A DNA stretch of 8,745 bases, taken from contig QNCQ01000061.1 of NCBI GenBank assembly GCA_003645825.1, forward strand, positions 1-8,745. The letters run 5' to 3'. Every line of letters starts with the position of its first letter. The stretch's first letter is position 1. This DNA is from Fidelibacterota bacterium. GTDB lineage: Bacteria > Fidelibacterota > UBA2242 > B5-G15. The notes beneath the pieces were generated by a model. It saw only the letters and a list, made by a program, of their open reading frames with translations. It made no database searches and was not told the origin of the DNA. Shown piece by piece: positions 1 to 6,633 of this stretch. The translations under genes and the position numbers were made by a program.

Positions 1-846
1 AATACCCAATGGAGAAAATGGCTGACTCAACAACATGAATTTAACAGTATCAATAAGAATACTAACTTCAGCTATTCCCTCCCTGACCGGACCTATTATT
101 GGAGCAATGTCTGCTCCCTTTACCCCCATTATTGAATCCACATGAGACAAACCCTCGCTAAAAAGAGAGTCAACCCTGGTTCCAATAGTTTCTACATCGT
201 CAAGCAAATCGAGAAAACGCCGCGAAATTACGAACAACGAATCCTCATAACTTGAACCTTCCACAGAAAATGAAAACGTAAAGTCAACATCACTCTCCCG
301 CACAGTATCCAGATGAGCACCAGCATCCTCAAATTTATAACCGAGCCTGTCGAAAAAACTTTCCATACTATAAGATAACTCTCCAAAAGCAACACCCATA
401 TCCTCAATCATAGAAAACAAAGAATCCCTCCGATTCTCGTACTTCCCACTATTGAAAAAATCAATAAGGTAGCCAAAAAACTCATCCTGGGACTTCGTCT
501 CAAAAAGCGGATAAATACTGGACAAGACAATGTCTACTGAGCTTATAAATCTTTCCCCTGCTTCTTGGAATAAACTATCAACAGTCCACGAGGTCGTGTC
601 CATATCAATATACCCGCGGGCAATCTGAATCAGGGCAATTCCCACGTGAGCTTTTATCTTTGCCGTATCAGTTGTATCAGATCTAATCCACATCTCAAAC
701 ATCCCTTCCATGCTGTCAAGATAAGCAATATACTCCTCTGATACATCCCTCCGAAAAACTATATCAGGTCCTTGAACCCCTCCTCGGGCTCTGTGCAAAA
801 ATATCAAGGATAAAAACACCATTAAAATGTAGCTAACTTTTTTCAT
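1..846 (-). CDS. secreted protein of unknown function, C-terminus beyond the left edge
   Basis: An uninterrupted frame of 282 codons runs from an ATG at 846-844 to the window edge with no stop, so the C-terminus is missing. The start is well supported: AAGGAGG (861-855) lies 8 nt upstream. The N-terminus (MKKVSYILMVFLSLIFL) is a basic residue pair followed by a hydrophobic stretch, as in a Sec signal peptide. No lipobox cysteine is visible, and in fact no cysteine appears in the visible part. The rest is acidic and predicted helical, rich in Asp, Ser, Phe and Leu. A short motif DSLF recurs at about residues 90, 141, 202 and 226, with related DS-hydrophobic pairs at 44 and 237. I do not recognise a family. 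The role is unknown; an exported or periplasmic helical protein is the most that can be said. It lies 136 bp downstream of nagA on the same strand, far enough to have its own promoter. Confidence 0.85.
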   Translation of the reverse strand, partial: MKKVSYILMVFLSLIFLHRARGGVQGPDIVFRRDVSEEYIAYLDSMEGMFEMWIRSDTTDTAKIKAHVGIALIQIARGYIDMDTTSWTVDSLFQEAGERFISSVDIVLSSIYPLFETKSQDEFFGYLIDFFNSGKYENRRDSLFSMIEDMGVAFGELSYSMESFFDRLGYKFEDAGAHLDTVRESDVDFTFSFSVEGSSYEDSLFVISRRFLDLLDDVETIGTRVDSLFSEGLSHVDSIMGVKGADIAPIIGPVREGIAEVSILIDTVKFMLLSQPFSPLGI

Positions 847-913
847 CTTTTCAGCCTCCTTACTTACTCCTATTCATTATTATTTAATTTACGAATTATT
901 TCTTTAACATATA

Positions 914-925
914 TGATTTAAATCA
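914..925. promoter_or_regulatory. FNR/CRP-family-like palindromic box
   Basis: TGATTTAAATCA is a perfect 12-bp palindrome and fits the TGAT-N4-ATCA core of FNR/CRP-family sites (FNR consensus TTGAT-N4-ATCAA, here with A and C as the outermost bases). On the minus strand its centre (919.5) is about 40 bp upstream of where transcription would start from a possible -10 TAAATT at 891-886. That is the spacing of a class II activator site for the secreted-protein gene starting at 846. The region is very AT-rich, so chance occurrence is a real possibility and no regulator gene is in the window. Confidence 0.35.
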
Positions 926-982
926 CAGATTTTTCAATAGCGTATTCCTTTTATCTATTCTCGAAACCCTACTTTCGGCTCC

Positions 983-2176
983 TTAAATCAAGTTAGCTGA
1001 TGCATTTAAGTTGTTTTTAAAACGGCTGTATGCCACTTCCCCGTTTATAATTGTAAGGAAGATTTCTAATTTCTCATCCACTACAACAAGATCAGCATCG
1101 TATCCCTCTTTTACCCTACCTTTTTTACAGTCAAGCCCTATGATTCTGAGGGGCACCAGCGAAATAGATTCTATCGCTTCCACCAGGCCACACCCCGTAT
1201 ATTTCATATACCTTCTCGCAAGCTCAGCCACTGAAAGGACTGTCCCAATGAATGTACCATCAGGGTAAATGGCAGTTCCATTCTCTACTTGATACTCCCT
1301 ATTATTGTAAACAAGAGTTCGTCCATTATAACCCAACCCCGAAATACCATCGGAAATCAGGGCTATCCTGCCATCTCCTACCATTTTCCGAAGAAAATTT
1401 ACCATCACAGGAGAAACATGAGCGCCATCACAGATGAGCTGTACAGTAACTTCGTCTGAGTTAAAAACGGCTACAATAGGCCCCGGCTCTCTATGGTGCA
1501 CGGGTCTCATTGCATTGAAAATATGAGTTACGTGACTGACCCCGATGTTGAAAGCCTGGATTGCCTCTTGATACTTAGCATCACTGTGTCCAAGTGAAGG
1601 CACCACGTTTTCCTTGATTAACCTCTGGATTATCCTATCCATTCCTGAAAGCTCTGGAGCAATTGTCATCATCTTAAGCCTATGTCCGGTATTCTCAAGC
1701 AACTCTTCAAGATAGTCCATATTGGGTTCCATTATACTCCTTTCGTCAATACCTCCTCGTCTTGACTTATTTATAAAAGGTCCTTCCAGATGTATTCCTA
1801 GTATATTCGTTGTACATCTATCATCTGATTCAAACTCTGCAATCAACTTAAGGTGTTGATTTTTGATATCGTCTTTTACAATAGTAGTTGCAAGAATTCC
1901 TGTTACTCCGAAACGTGGAAGTGTTCTGCATATTGTTTCTATCGATTCTTTTGAGTTGTCAAGAAAATCGGCTCCACCTGCTCCCTGAATATGTATATCA
2001 ACGAATCCCGGAGCAAGAATCTTACCCCCACAGTCAATTACACGAGTCTCCCCATTAGATTTTTCCTGCCCGGTAGAAAAGACTCCTTCTATTTTCCCTT
2101 TTCTTAATAGCACGCTCACATTTTCACCGGATGGGGAATTATATATTCTACAGTTCTTCAGAAGCAGTGCGCTCAA
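983..2176 (-). CDS. nagA: N-acetylglucosamine-6-phosphate deacetylase
   Basis: Cytoplasmic amidohydrolase that converts GlcNAc-6-phosphate to glucosamine-6-phosphate and acetate in amino-sugar catabolism and cell-wall sugar recycling. The 397 residues are the usual length. Family motifs appear in order: GFVDIHIQGAGG (57-68), HLEGPF (129-134, metal ligand Glu131), SLGHSD with His197, THIFNAM with His218, REPG (229-232), CDGAHVSP with His253, ISDG with the catalytic Asp276, and a C-terminal EGYDADLVVVD strand. The first metal motif is H62-x-Q64. This lies between the HxH of two-metal enzymes such as that of B. subtilis and the QxN of the one-metal E. coli enzyme. The start is TTG (2176-2174), chosen because AAGGAG (2189-2184) lies 7 nt upstream. 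No nagB is present in the window. The gene is divergent from the MFS transporter operon. Confidence 0.95.
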   Translation of the reverse strand: MSALLLKNCRIYNSPSGENVSVLLRKGKIEGVFSTGQEKSNGETRVIDCGGKILAPGFVDIHIQGAGGADFLDNSKESIETICRTLPRFGVTGILATTIVKDDIKNQHLKLIAEFESDDRCTTNILGIHLEGPFINKSRRGGIDERSIMEPNMDYLEELLENTGHRLKMMTIAPELSGMDRIIQRLIKENVVPSLGHSDAKYQEAIQAFNIGVSHVTHIFNAMRPVHHREPGPIVAVFNSDEVTVQLICDGAHVSPVMVNFLRKMVGDGRIALISDGISGLGYNGRTLVYNNREYQVENGTAIYPDGTFIGTVLSVAELARRYMKYTGCGLVEAIESISLVPLRIIGLDCKKGRVKEGYDADLVVVDEKLEIFLTIINGEVAYSRFKNNLNASANLI

Positions 2177-2305
2177 TTTCTCTCTCCTTTGCCTGATTTC
2201 AACACAACAAAAAATATAAGCATTTTATTCTAATATTTATAAATTTGGTACGTCCTGGATATTTTCCAGCTCGAGCATATAGAAATAGGTCTTCGGAGAG
2301 CTACC
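2177..2305. promoter_or_regulatory. divergent intergenic region of nagA and the transporter operon
   Basis: The 129 bp between the two divergent starts must hold the control signals of both genes. Visible inverted repeats are ATTTATAAAT (2235-2244), CTGGA-N5-TCCAG (2255-2269) and GCTCGAGC (2269-2276); the last two abut in front of the transporter gene. A GGAG (2295-2298) is the ribosome site of the transporter, 7 nt from its ATG. Possible -10 elements on the minus strand are TAGAAT (2232-2227) and TATATT (2218-2213), but neither has a good -35 at proper distance. I therefore do not assign promoters. A shared operator is possible but not shown. Confidence 0.4.
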
Positions 2306-3637
2306 ATGGATGATAGGGGGAAAAATCCTGTAAGGGAAATTGCTGAACCATTTATAGCTCTTACCAGGTCTCCCAGAGAACTATGGGGTGTCAATATTTC
2401 ATATTTCCTCGAAGGACTCTGTTATTTTGGAATCCTTACCCTCCTGGCAATATTCTTTAATGATCATGTCAAGTTAAATGACCAGCAGGCTGGGTGGATT
2501 GTTGGAGCCTTCACGGGTGGCATCACTCTGGCGATGTTTTTTCTTGGGGAAACCGCTGATAGGCTTGGAGTCCGCAAAGCACTAATAATCTCTCTGAGTC
2601 TAATGTTAATGGGCAGACTGATACTCTCAAATAGTGTACTTTTTGGAAAACCCGGGCTATGGTCAGGAGTATTTTTCACCTCCACGTTGGGATTATTCTT
2701 TGTCATCCTGGGCTACGGAATCTACCAGCCAGCCGCGTATTCCGCAGTCAGAAGGTACACTGATGAAAAGAGTGCTGCGATAGGATACGCAATGTTATAT
2801 GCGGTTATGAATCTGGGAGGGTTCCTTCCAGGCCTGATTTCACCACCTGTCAGACACCGTTTTGGTATACCCGGGGTTTTCAGGCTCTATACAGTTTTCA
2901 CATTAGTAGGATTACTTTCGGTGCTACTTCTAATCCGCAAATCCGATAAACCTATCAAAAAAAACGAGCAGGGACCAAGCCCTAAGGAAAGAAAAAAATT
3001 CAAACTAAAAAAATGGCTAAAAGAACATCCTCTAAGAGATGCCAGGTTTTCATTTTTTATCTTTATTTTGATACCAGTCCAAACCCTTTTTGCTCATCAG
3101 TGGCTTACCCTGCCAATGTATGTTGATAGAGCTTTCCCGGGCTTTGTAAGCAGAAATATGGAATTTTTTGTAAACCTGAACCCATTGCTAATATTTTTCC
3201 TTGCTCCATTTGTGGCATCTATAACTAGCAGGGTTAACGTATACAAGATGATGATAATTGGCACCGTTGTCATGGCTCTTCCTACTTTCCTGCTGGCACT
3301 TGGACCGAATGTTATCTTTCTCATATCCTATATCCTGCTAATGTCGATTGGGGAAGCCATGTGGCAACCGAGATTCCTGCAGGTGATCGCAGAACTTGCC
3401 CCCGAAGGTAAAACAGGACAGTATATGGGTATTGGACAATTTCCATGGTTTCTAACAAAACTCATCACAAGCCTTTACTCTGGCTATTTTTTGAGCAAGT
3501 TTTGCCCCCAAGAAGGCCCCCAGAATACCCAGCTCCTGTGGCTAATTTATGGTCTTATCGCAATGATAAGCCCTGTAGCTCTGTTCCTTGCAAAAAAATG
3601 GATGGGAGACAAACTGGAGAAAAGAAATGCAAACTGA
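2306..3637 (+). CDS. MFS transporter, POT/PTR2-like
   Basis: Inner-membrane secondary transporter of 443 residues with about twelve hydrophobic segments and a basic cytoplasmic loop (about 211-245) between the halves. The MFS motif A is clear: G81-E-T-A-D85-R86-L-G88-V-R90-K91. Resemblance to proton-coupled peptide transporters (POT) is seen in TM1 (EGLCYFG, 36-42, like ERFxYYG), TM4 (GYGIYQP, 136-142, like GxGxFKP) and TM10 (MSIGEAMWQPRF then ELAPEGKTGQYMG, 346-375, like the POT GE...SP...LAP...G stretch). Key POT residues differ: ExxER in TM1 reads YFLEG and the TM4 Lys is Gln141. A peptide substrate is thus uncertain; it may be a divergent POT-like carrier with another substrate. ATG start with GGAG 7 nt upstream. 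First gene of a three-gene operon, overlapping the next by 11 nt. Confidence 0.88.
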   Translation: MDDRGKNPVREIAEPFIALTRSPRELWGVNISYFLEGLCYFGILTLLAIFFNDHVKLNDQQAGWIVGAFTGGITLAMFFLGETADRLGVRKALIISLSLMLMGRLILSNSVLFGKPGLWSGVFFTSTLGLFFVILGYGIYQPAAYSAVRRYTDEKSAAIGYAMLYAVMNLGGFLPGLISPPVRHRFGIPGVFRLYTVFTLVGLLSVLLLIRKSDKPIKKNEQGPSPKERKKFKLKKWLKEHPLRDARFSFFIFILIPVQTLFAHQWLTLPMYVDRAFPGFVSRNMEFFVNLNPLLIFFLAPFVASITSRVNVYKMMIIGTVVMALPTFLLALGPNVIFLISYILLMSIGEAMWQPRFLQVIAELAPEGKTGQYMGIGQFPWFLTKLITSLYSGYFLSKFCPQEGPQNTQLLWLIYGLIAMISPVALFLAKKWMGDKLEKRNAN

Positions 3638-4256
3638 TTCTGCCATATTGGTTCTATTCCAGGGAGTATTAATTTCACTTTCAGGAGTGCTTGCTCCCGG
3701 TCCATTAACGGCAGTGGTTGTCGGTAAAGGCACAAAGTCTCCATATGCAGGAGCCTTAATTGGTGTAGGACACGGAATAGTTGAAGTACCTCTTATTGTT
3801 ATGATATGCTTTGGCTTATCCACCGTACTAAAAATCTCATACTTTCAGATCGCTGTTTTCTTCTTCGGCGGAGTTTTTTTAGGATTGATGGCATACGATA
3901 TGTTCAAAGGTGTTTTTAAGACAGAAATAGAATCAGCAGAGTTCAAGGGCAGTTCGGTATTGGCAGGGATTGCACTGAGCGCTGGAAATCCCTATTTCCT
4001 ATTGTGGTGGGCTACTGTTGGGACCGCTATTATTACAAAAGTTTTCCAATTTGGGAATGCCCTTCTGGCTGTCTTCATTGCGCTGCATCTTTCATGTGAT
4101 ATTATATGGTATCTAATTCTATCTTCTCTTACCTATAACAGCAGAAGGTTCTTCGGTAAAATTTTTCAAAAAGTGCTTTTCAGTGTTTGCGGTATTTTTC
4201 TTTCATTTTTTTCAATTAAATTTATTTATGAAGCTATTTCGAAGCTTTTGTTATGA
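3627..4256 (+). CDS. LysE/RhtB-type exporter
   Basis: Integral membrane protein of 209 residues with about six hydrophobic segments, typical of the LysE/RhtB family, which exports amino acids or related small solutes. Recognisable motifs are APGP (23-26), a Gly-rich GALIGVGHG in TM2 (42-50), and NPYFLLWWATVG (121-132), corresponding to the family's NPK/NPY...W motif. The substrate cannot be read from sequence. I chose ATG 3627 because GGAG (3616-3619) lies 7 nt upstream. The longer frame from a TTG at 3588 adds 13 hydrophilic residues, would overlap the transporter gene by 50 bp and has no better ribosome site. It overlaps the MFS gene by 11 nt and the next gene by 4 nt (ATGA), so translation is probably coupled. 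Confidence 0.88.
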   Translation: MQTDSAILVLFQGVLISLSGVLAPGPLTAVVVGKGTKSPYAGALIGVGHGIVEVPLIVMICFGLSTVLKISYFQIAVFFFGGVFLGLMAYDMFKGVFKTEIESAEFKGSSVLAGIALSAGNPYFLLWWATVGTAIITKVFQFGNALLAVFIALHLSCDIIWYLILSSLTYNSRRFFGKIFQKVLFSVCGIFLSFFSIKFIYEAISKLLL

Positions 4257-4606
4257 AAAAAGTTTTAATAGTTGATGACGATGAACTGATTTTAGACTTG
4301 CTTTCAGAGTTTCTCTCTCAACATGGCTTTTCTGTCTACATTGCTTCAAATGTCAGCGTAGGATACGAAAAATATTGTGAGCAGGAGCCAGACATAGTCC
4401 TTTCAGATGTAATAATGGAAGAGGAAACAGGTTTCGACCTCTATGAAAAAATAAAAATGTTGAATCCTAACGTAAAATTTATTTTTATGACTGGTTATGA
4501 ATATGACGACAATATTATACAAAAGATAGAATCCTTCGGAAATAAATGGATCGCCAAACCTATAAAGTTTGACGATCTCTTGGAACTCATAGAATCAGAA
4601 TGGTAA
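4253..4606 (+). CDS. single-domain response regulator (receiver only)
   Basis: A 117-residue CheY/Spo0F-like receiver domain with no output domain. The acidic pocket Asp8-Asp9-Asp10, the phosphoacceptor Asp52 (VLSDVIM), the switch Thr80 (FMTG) and Lys102 (AKP) are all present, so it should be phosphorylatable. It would act by protein-protein contact, as a phosphorelay intermediate or by binding a partner. No histidine kinase is in the window. The ATG overlaps the exporter stop as ATGA and there is no strong Shine-Dalgarno site, which points to translational coupling. A lone receiver as third gene after two transporters is uncommon. Its stop lies 4 bp from the stop of the convergent TonB-dependent receptor gene. 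Confidence 0.93.
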   Translation: MKKVLIVDDDELILDLLSEFLSQHGFSVYIASNVSVGYEKYCEQEPDIVLSDVIMEEETGFDLYEKIKMLNPNVKFIFMTGYEYDDNIIQKIESFGNKWIAKPIKFDDLLELIESEW

Positions 4607-4610
4607 TAAT

Positions 4611-6434
4611 TTACTTTATCCTGTAATTAATCCCAAATTTTATCCACCTTCCAGGCAATTGTACTCCTTGATAGTCGTAATAAATTCTATCGAAAACGTT
4701 ATTAATTTTAAGAAATAACTCCACCCCAGGTAAGAAGTGAAATGGATTTGCTTTACTCATAGCTACATCAACTACAGTAACTAAATCCTGCCCGTAACGC
4801 TGAAAAATTTTCACAAAAATATTTCCGGTTGTGCTCTCCGAAGGGAAAACTTTGTACTCAATATTCAATTTGAACTTCGCACTGTTTAGTACATACTTAG
4901 ATTGGTAATTTGTATCTTCATCATAGTAGTATTTATTCACCAATAACCCTATTCTGAAATCAGATGATACTATAAAATTGAATCCTCTACCAGAAACAAC
5001 TTCAAAACCCAATATATCAATCTCCCCTTGATTTTCCGCTTTCCAGGGGTCTTCATTTTTCGTCCTAACCCAATCTATTAAATTTCTTGCCTTATTATAG
5101 AATGAGGATACCTCAATCTTCCACATCGAACTAATATACTTGTAACCTAATTCAAAACACCAAACATTTTCAGGCTTTAGATTTTCATTACCTAAATTAG
5201 CAGGACTATTGTAAAATAATTCAGTATAAGTTGGTATCCTGAATGACCTATTGGCATTAAGATACAGCAAACTTTCCCTGCCAGGTTTGAAAGACAGGCT
5301 GCCCCCTGGCCATAACTTAAATCCCCATTTGTCATAATAGCTGAGGTATCCCGACACATTTATACTAGCTTTTGGAAACAATTGAAAGAGTGACCCAAGA
5401 GTGAGCCCGAAAAAGTTCCTGGAGTGATTCCCAAGTCTTTCACTATTTACACAATCATTATTCACTCGCAAAGATGTATTTACAATGGCTTTATGTAACG
5501 TCAAAAGGTATTCAACTTCCAATCCTGTAGTGTTCTTTCTGTGAAAGTTTTCATAGAAAGCCGGATTCTTGTAATCCAAAAGAAAATGGTCATAATGATA
5601 TCGATGATATATGCTCATAGAAAAAGATTTGCCTGCTGATGATTTCTTCAAACTCAACCCAGAAAAAAAAGATTTCGTATCCTCCCGCTGATCCTTATAT
5701 TTCTCAGTGTAGAAACTATTTGCACCGAAGTCTTTTATATGGTAACCAGCTGTTAGTGAAGCATCAAAACCGGCTAATTTTCCCGTCCCCACGAGATTAA
5801 CTCCTTTAAGGCAAAAATCGGTATTATGTATATAACCATCAGATGATTTGTATCTGTAACTTACAAAAAGATTATTACTATTCTTATTTAGATTCAGTCT
5901 TGAGAACACACTTCTGAAATTATTATCCCCTACCAAACTTTCAAGAAAACACCGCTCCTCTTTACTTTTCTTCGTCACAATATTTATCGTCCCCCCAAAT
6001 GCATTGGCACCGTTTATATAGGAGTTCCCCCCACTTATAATCTCTATCCTTTCCACATTGTTAATATCAATTGGAATATCCAAGGTATGATGCCCCGTTT
6101 GCGGATCATTTATCTGCATCCCATTAATTAGTACGAGTAGCTGATTAAAACTAAAACCTCTCAACTCCGGATCAGCCTGTACTCCTTCCGGGCCTCTATA
6201 TTTTATATCTAACCCACAAATCTTATCCAGGATCTCCTCTATAGAGCTAATCTTTAAATCACGAATTTCCTCATCAGTTATAACAACAACTTGCCCCGGG
6301 AAGTCCTGAACACTCTGATTATATCTCGATGCAAGAACTATCACCGGTTCAAATTCATATACCATTCCTACCTGTGCAGAAACAATTATGACCAATGTAC
6401 ATAACAACATAGATACAAAAACGCCCTTCCCCAT
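4611..6434 (-). CDS. TonB-dependent outer-membrane receptor
   Basis: Outer-membrane gated porin of 607 residues, close to the size of BtuB-type receptors. Order: signal peptide (about 1-20, basic MGKG start then hydrophobic, ending VSA), a TonB-box-like EPVIVLASR (29-37), and a plug domain. The plug contains PGQVVVIT (46-53), RGFSFNQLLVLINGMQI (92-108) and VERIEIISGG...GANAFGGTINIVTK (127-155). A 22-strand-type barrel follows, with the conserved SFRIPTYTELFY and GNENLKPEN motifs, ending in GRWIKFGINYRIK. The last residue is Lys, not the usual aromatic. Substrate unknown (metal chelate, corrinoid or other); no cobalamin riboswitch fits in the short upstream region. ATG 6434 is preferred over a TTG at 6458 because AGAGGGG (6447-6441) lies 6 nt before it. 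No TonB, ExbBD or ABC partner is nearby. Confidence 0.92.
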   Translation of the reverse strand: MGKGVFVSMLLCTLVIIVSAQVGMVYEFEPVIVLASRYNQSVQDFPGQVVVITDEEIRDLKISSIEEILDKICGLDIKYRGPEGVQADPELRGFSFNQLLVLINGMQINDPQTGHHTLDIPIDINNVERIEIISGGNSYINGANAFGGTINIVTKKSKEERCFLESLVGDNNFRSVFSRLNLNKNSNNLFVSYRYKSSDGYIHNTDFCLKGVNLVGTGKLAGFDASLTAGYHIKDFGANSFYTEKYKDQREDTKSFFSGLSLKKSSAGKSFSMSIYHRYHYDHFLLDYKNPAFYENFHRKNTTGLEVEYLLTLHKAIVNTSLRVNNDCVNSERLGNHSRNFFGLTLGSLFQLFPKASINVSGYLSYYDKWGFKLWPGGSLSFKPGRESLLYLNANRSFRIPTYTELFYNSPANLGNENLKPENVWCFELGYKYISSMWKIEVSSFYNKARNLIDWVRTKNEDPWKAENQGEIDILGFEVVSGRGFNFIVSSDFRIGLLVNKYYYDEDTNYQSKYVLNSAKFKLNIEYKVFPSESTTGNIFVKIFQRYGQDLVTVVDVAMSKANPFHFLPGVELFLKINNVFDRIYYDYQGVQLPGRWIKFGINYRIK

Positions 6435-6482
6435 CTTCTTCCCCTCTATAAAAAACAAGTAAATTCTTATAAGTCTTCAAGA

Positions 6483-6522
6483 TTGAATCCATATTGAACA
6501 AAAAAATATTATTGCCTAAATT
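6483..6522 (+). promoter_or_regulatory. candidate promoter(s) of tRNA-Leu
   Basis: Two overlapping sigma-70-like arrangements precede the tRNA. The first is TTGAAT (6483-6488), 18 bp, TATTAT (6507-6512); the second is TTGAAC (6494-6499), 17 bp, TAAATT (6517-6522). Either would start transcription 10-20 nt before the tRNA 5' end at 6540. The background is AT-rich, so the choice between them is open. Confidence 0.45.
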
Positions 6523-6539
6523 CAATTCGCTAATTGACC

Positions 6540-6623
6540 GCCCAGGTGGTGAAATTGGTAAACACGCTAGGTTCAGGACCTAGTGCCCATGAGGGCTTGC
6601 GGGTTCGAATCCCGCCCTGGGCA
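6540..6623 (+). tRNA. tRNA-Leu (anticodon CAG)
   Basis: An 84-nt class II tRNA. The acceptor stem GCCCAGG (6540-6546) pairs fully with CCTGGGC (6616-6622), followed by discriminator A6623; CCA is not encoded. The anticodon stem CTAGG/CCTAG encloses the loop TTCAGGA, giving anticodon CAG, which reads CUG (Leu). A long variable arm (GCCC-ATGA-GGGC) is as expected for Leu. The T arm is GCGGG-TTCGAAT-CCCGC. It stands alone, divergent from the TonB-dependent receptor gene and convergent with trpB2, whose stop is 10 bp away. Confidence 0.97.
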
Positions 6624-6633
6624 CTCATCTCAA

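Noticed and set aside
961..978. Hairpin CGAAA-N6-TTTCG just after nagA
   Set aside because: The stem is only 5-6 bp with no T-run after it on either strand, so it is not supported as a terminator.
1011..1437. Two plus-strand frames inside nagA
   Set aside because: They lie opposite a gene with complete family motifs and show no ribosome site or recognisable domain.
3588..3626. TTG start of the LysE-type exporter 13 codons upstream
   Set aside because: The ATG at 3627 has GGAG at 7 nt and gives the normal family N-terminus; the extension is hydrophilic and would overlap the preceding gene by 50 bp.
6435..6458. TTG start of the TonB-dependent receptor 8 codons upstream
   Set aside because: It would place the ribosome site AGAGGGG inside the coding region and put extra residues before a typical signal peptide; ATG 6434 fits both.
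6435..6539. Cobalamin or other riboswitch before the TonB-dependent receptor
   Set aside because: Only about 105 nt are available next to the tRNA and no B12-box or conserved riboswitch core is visible.
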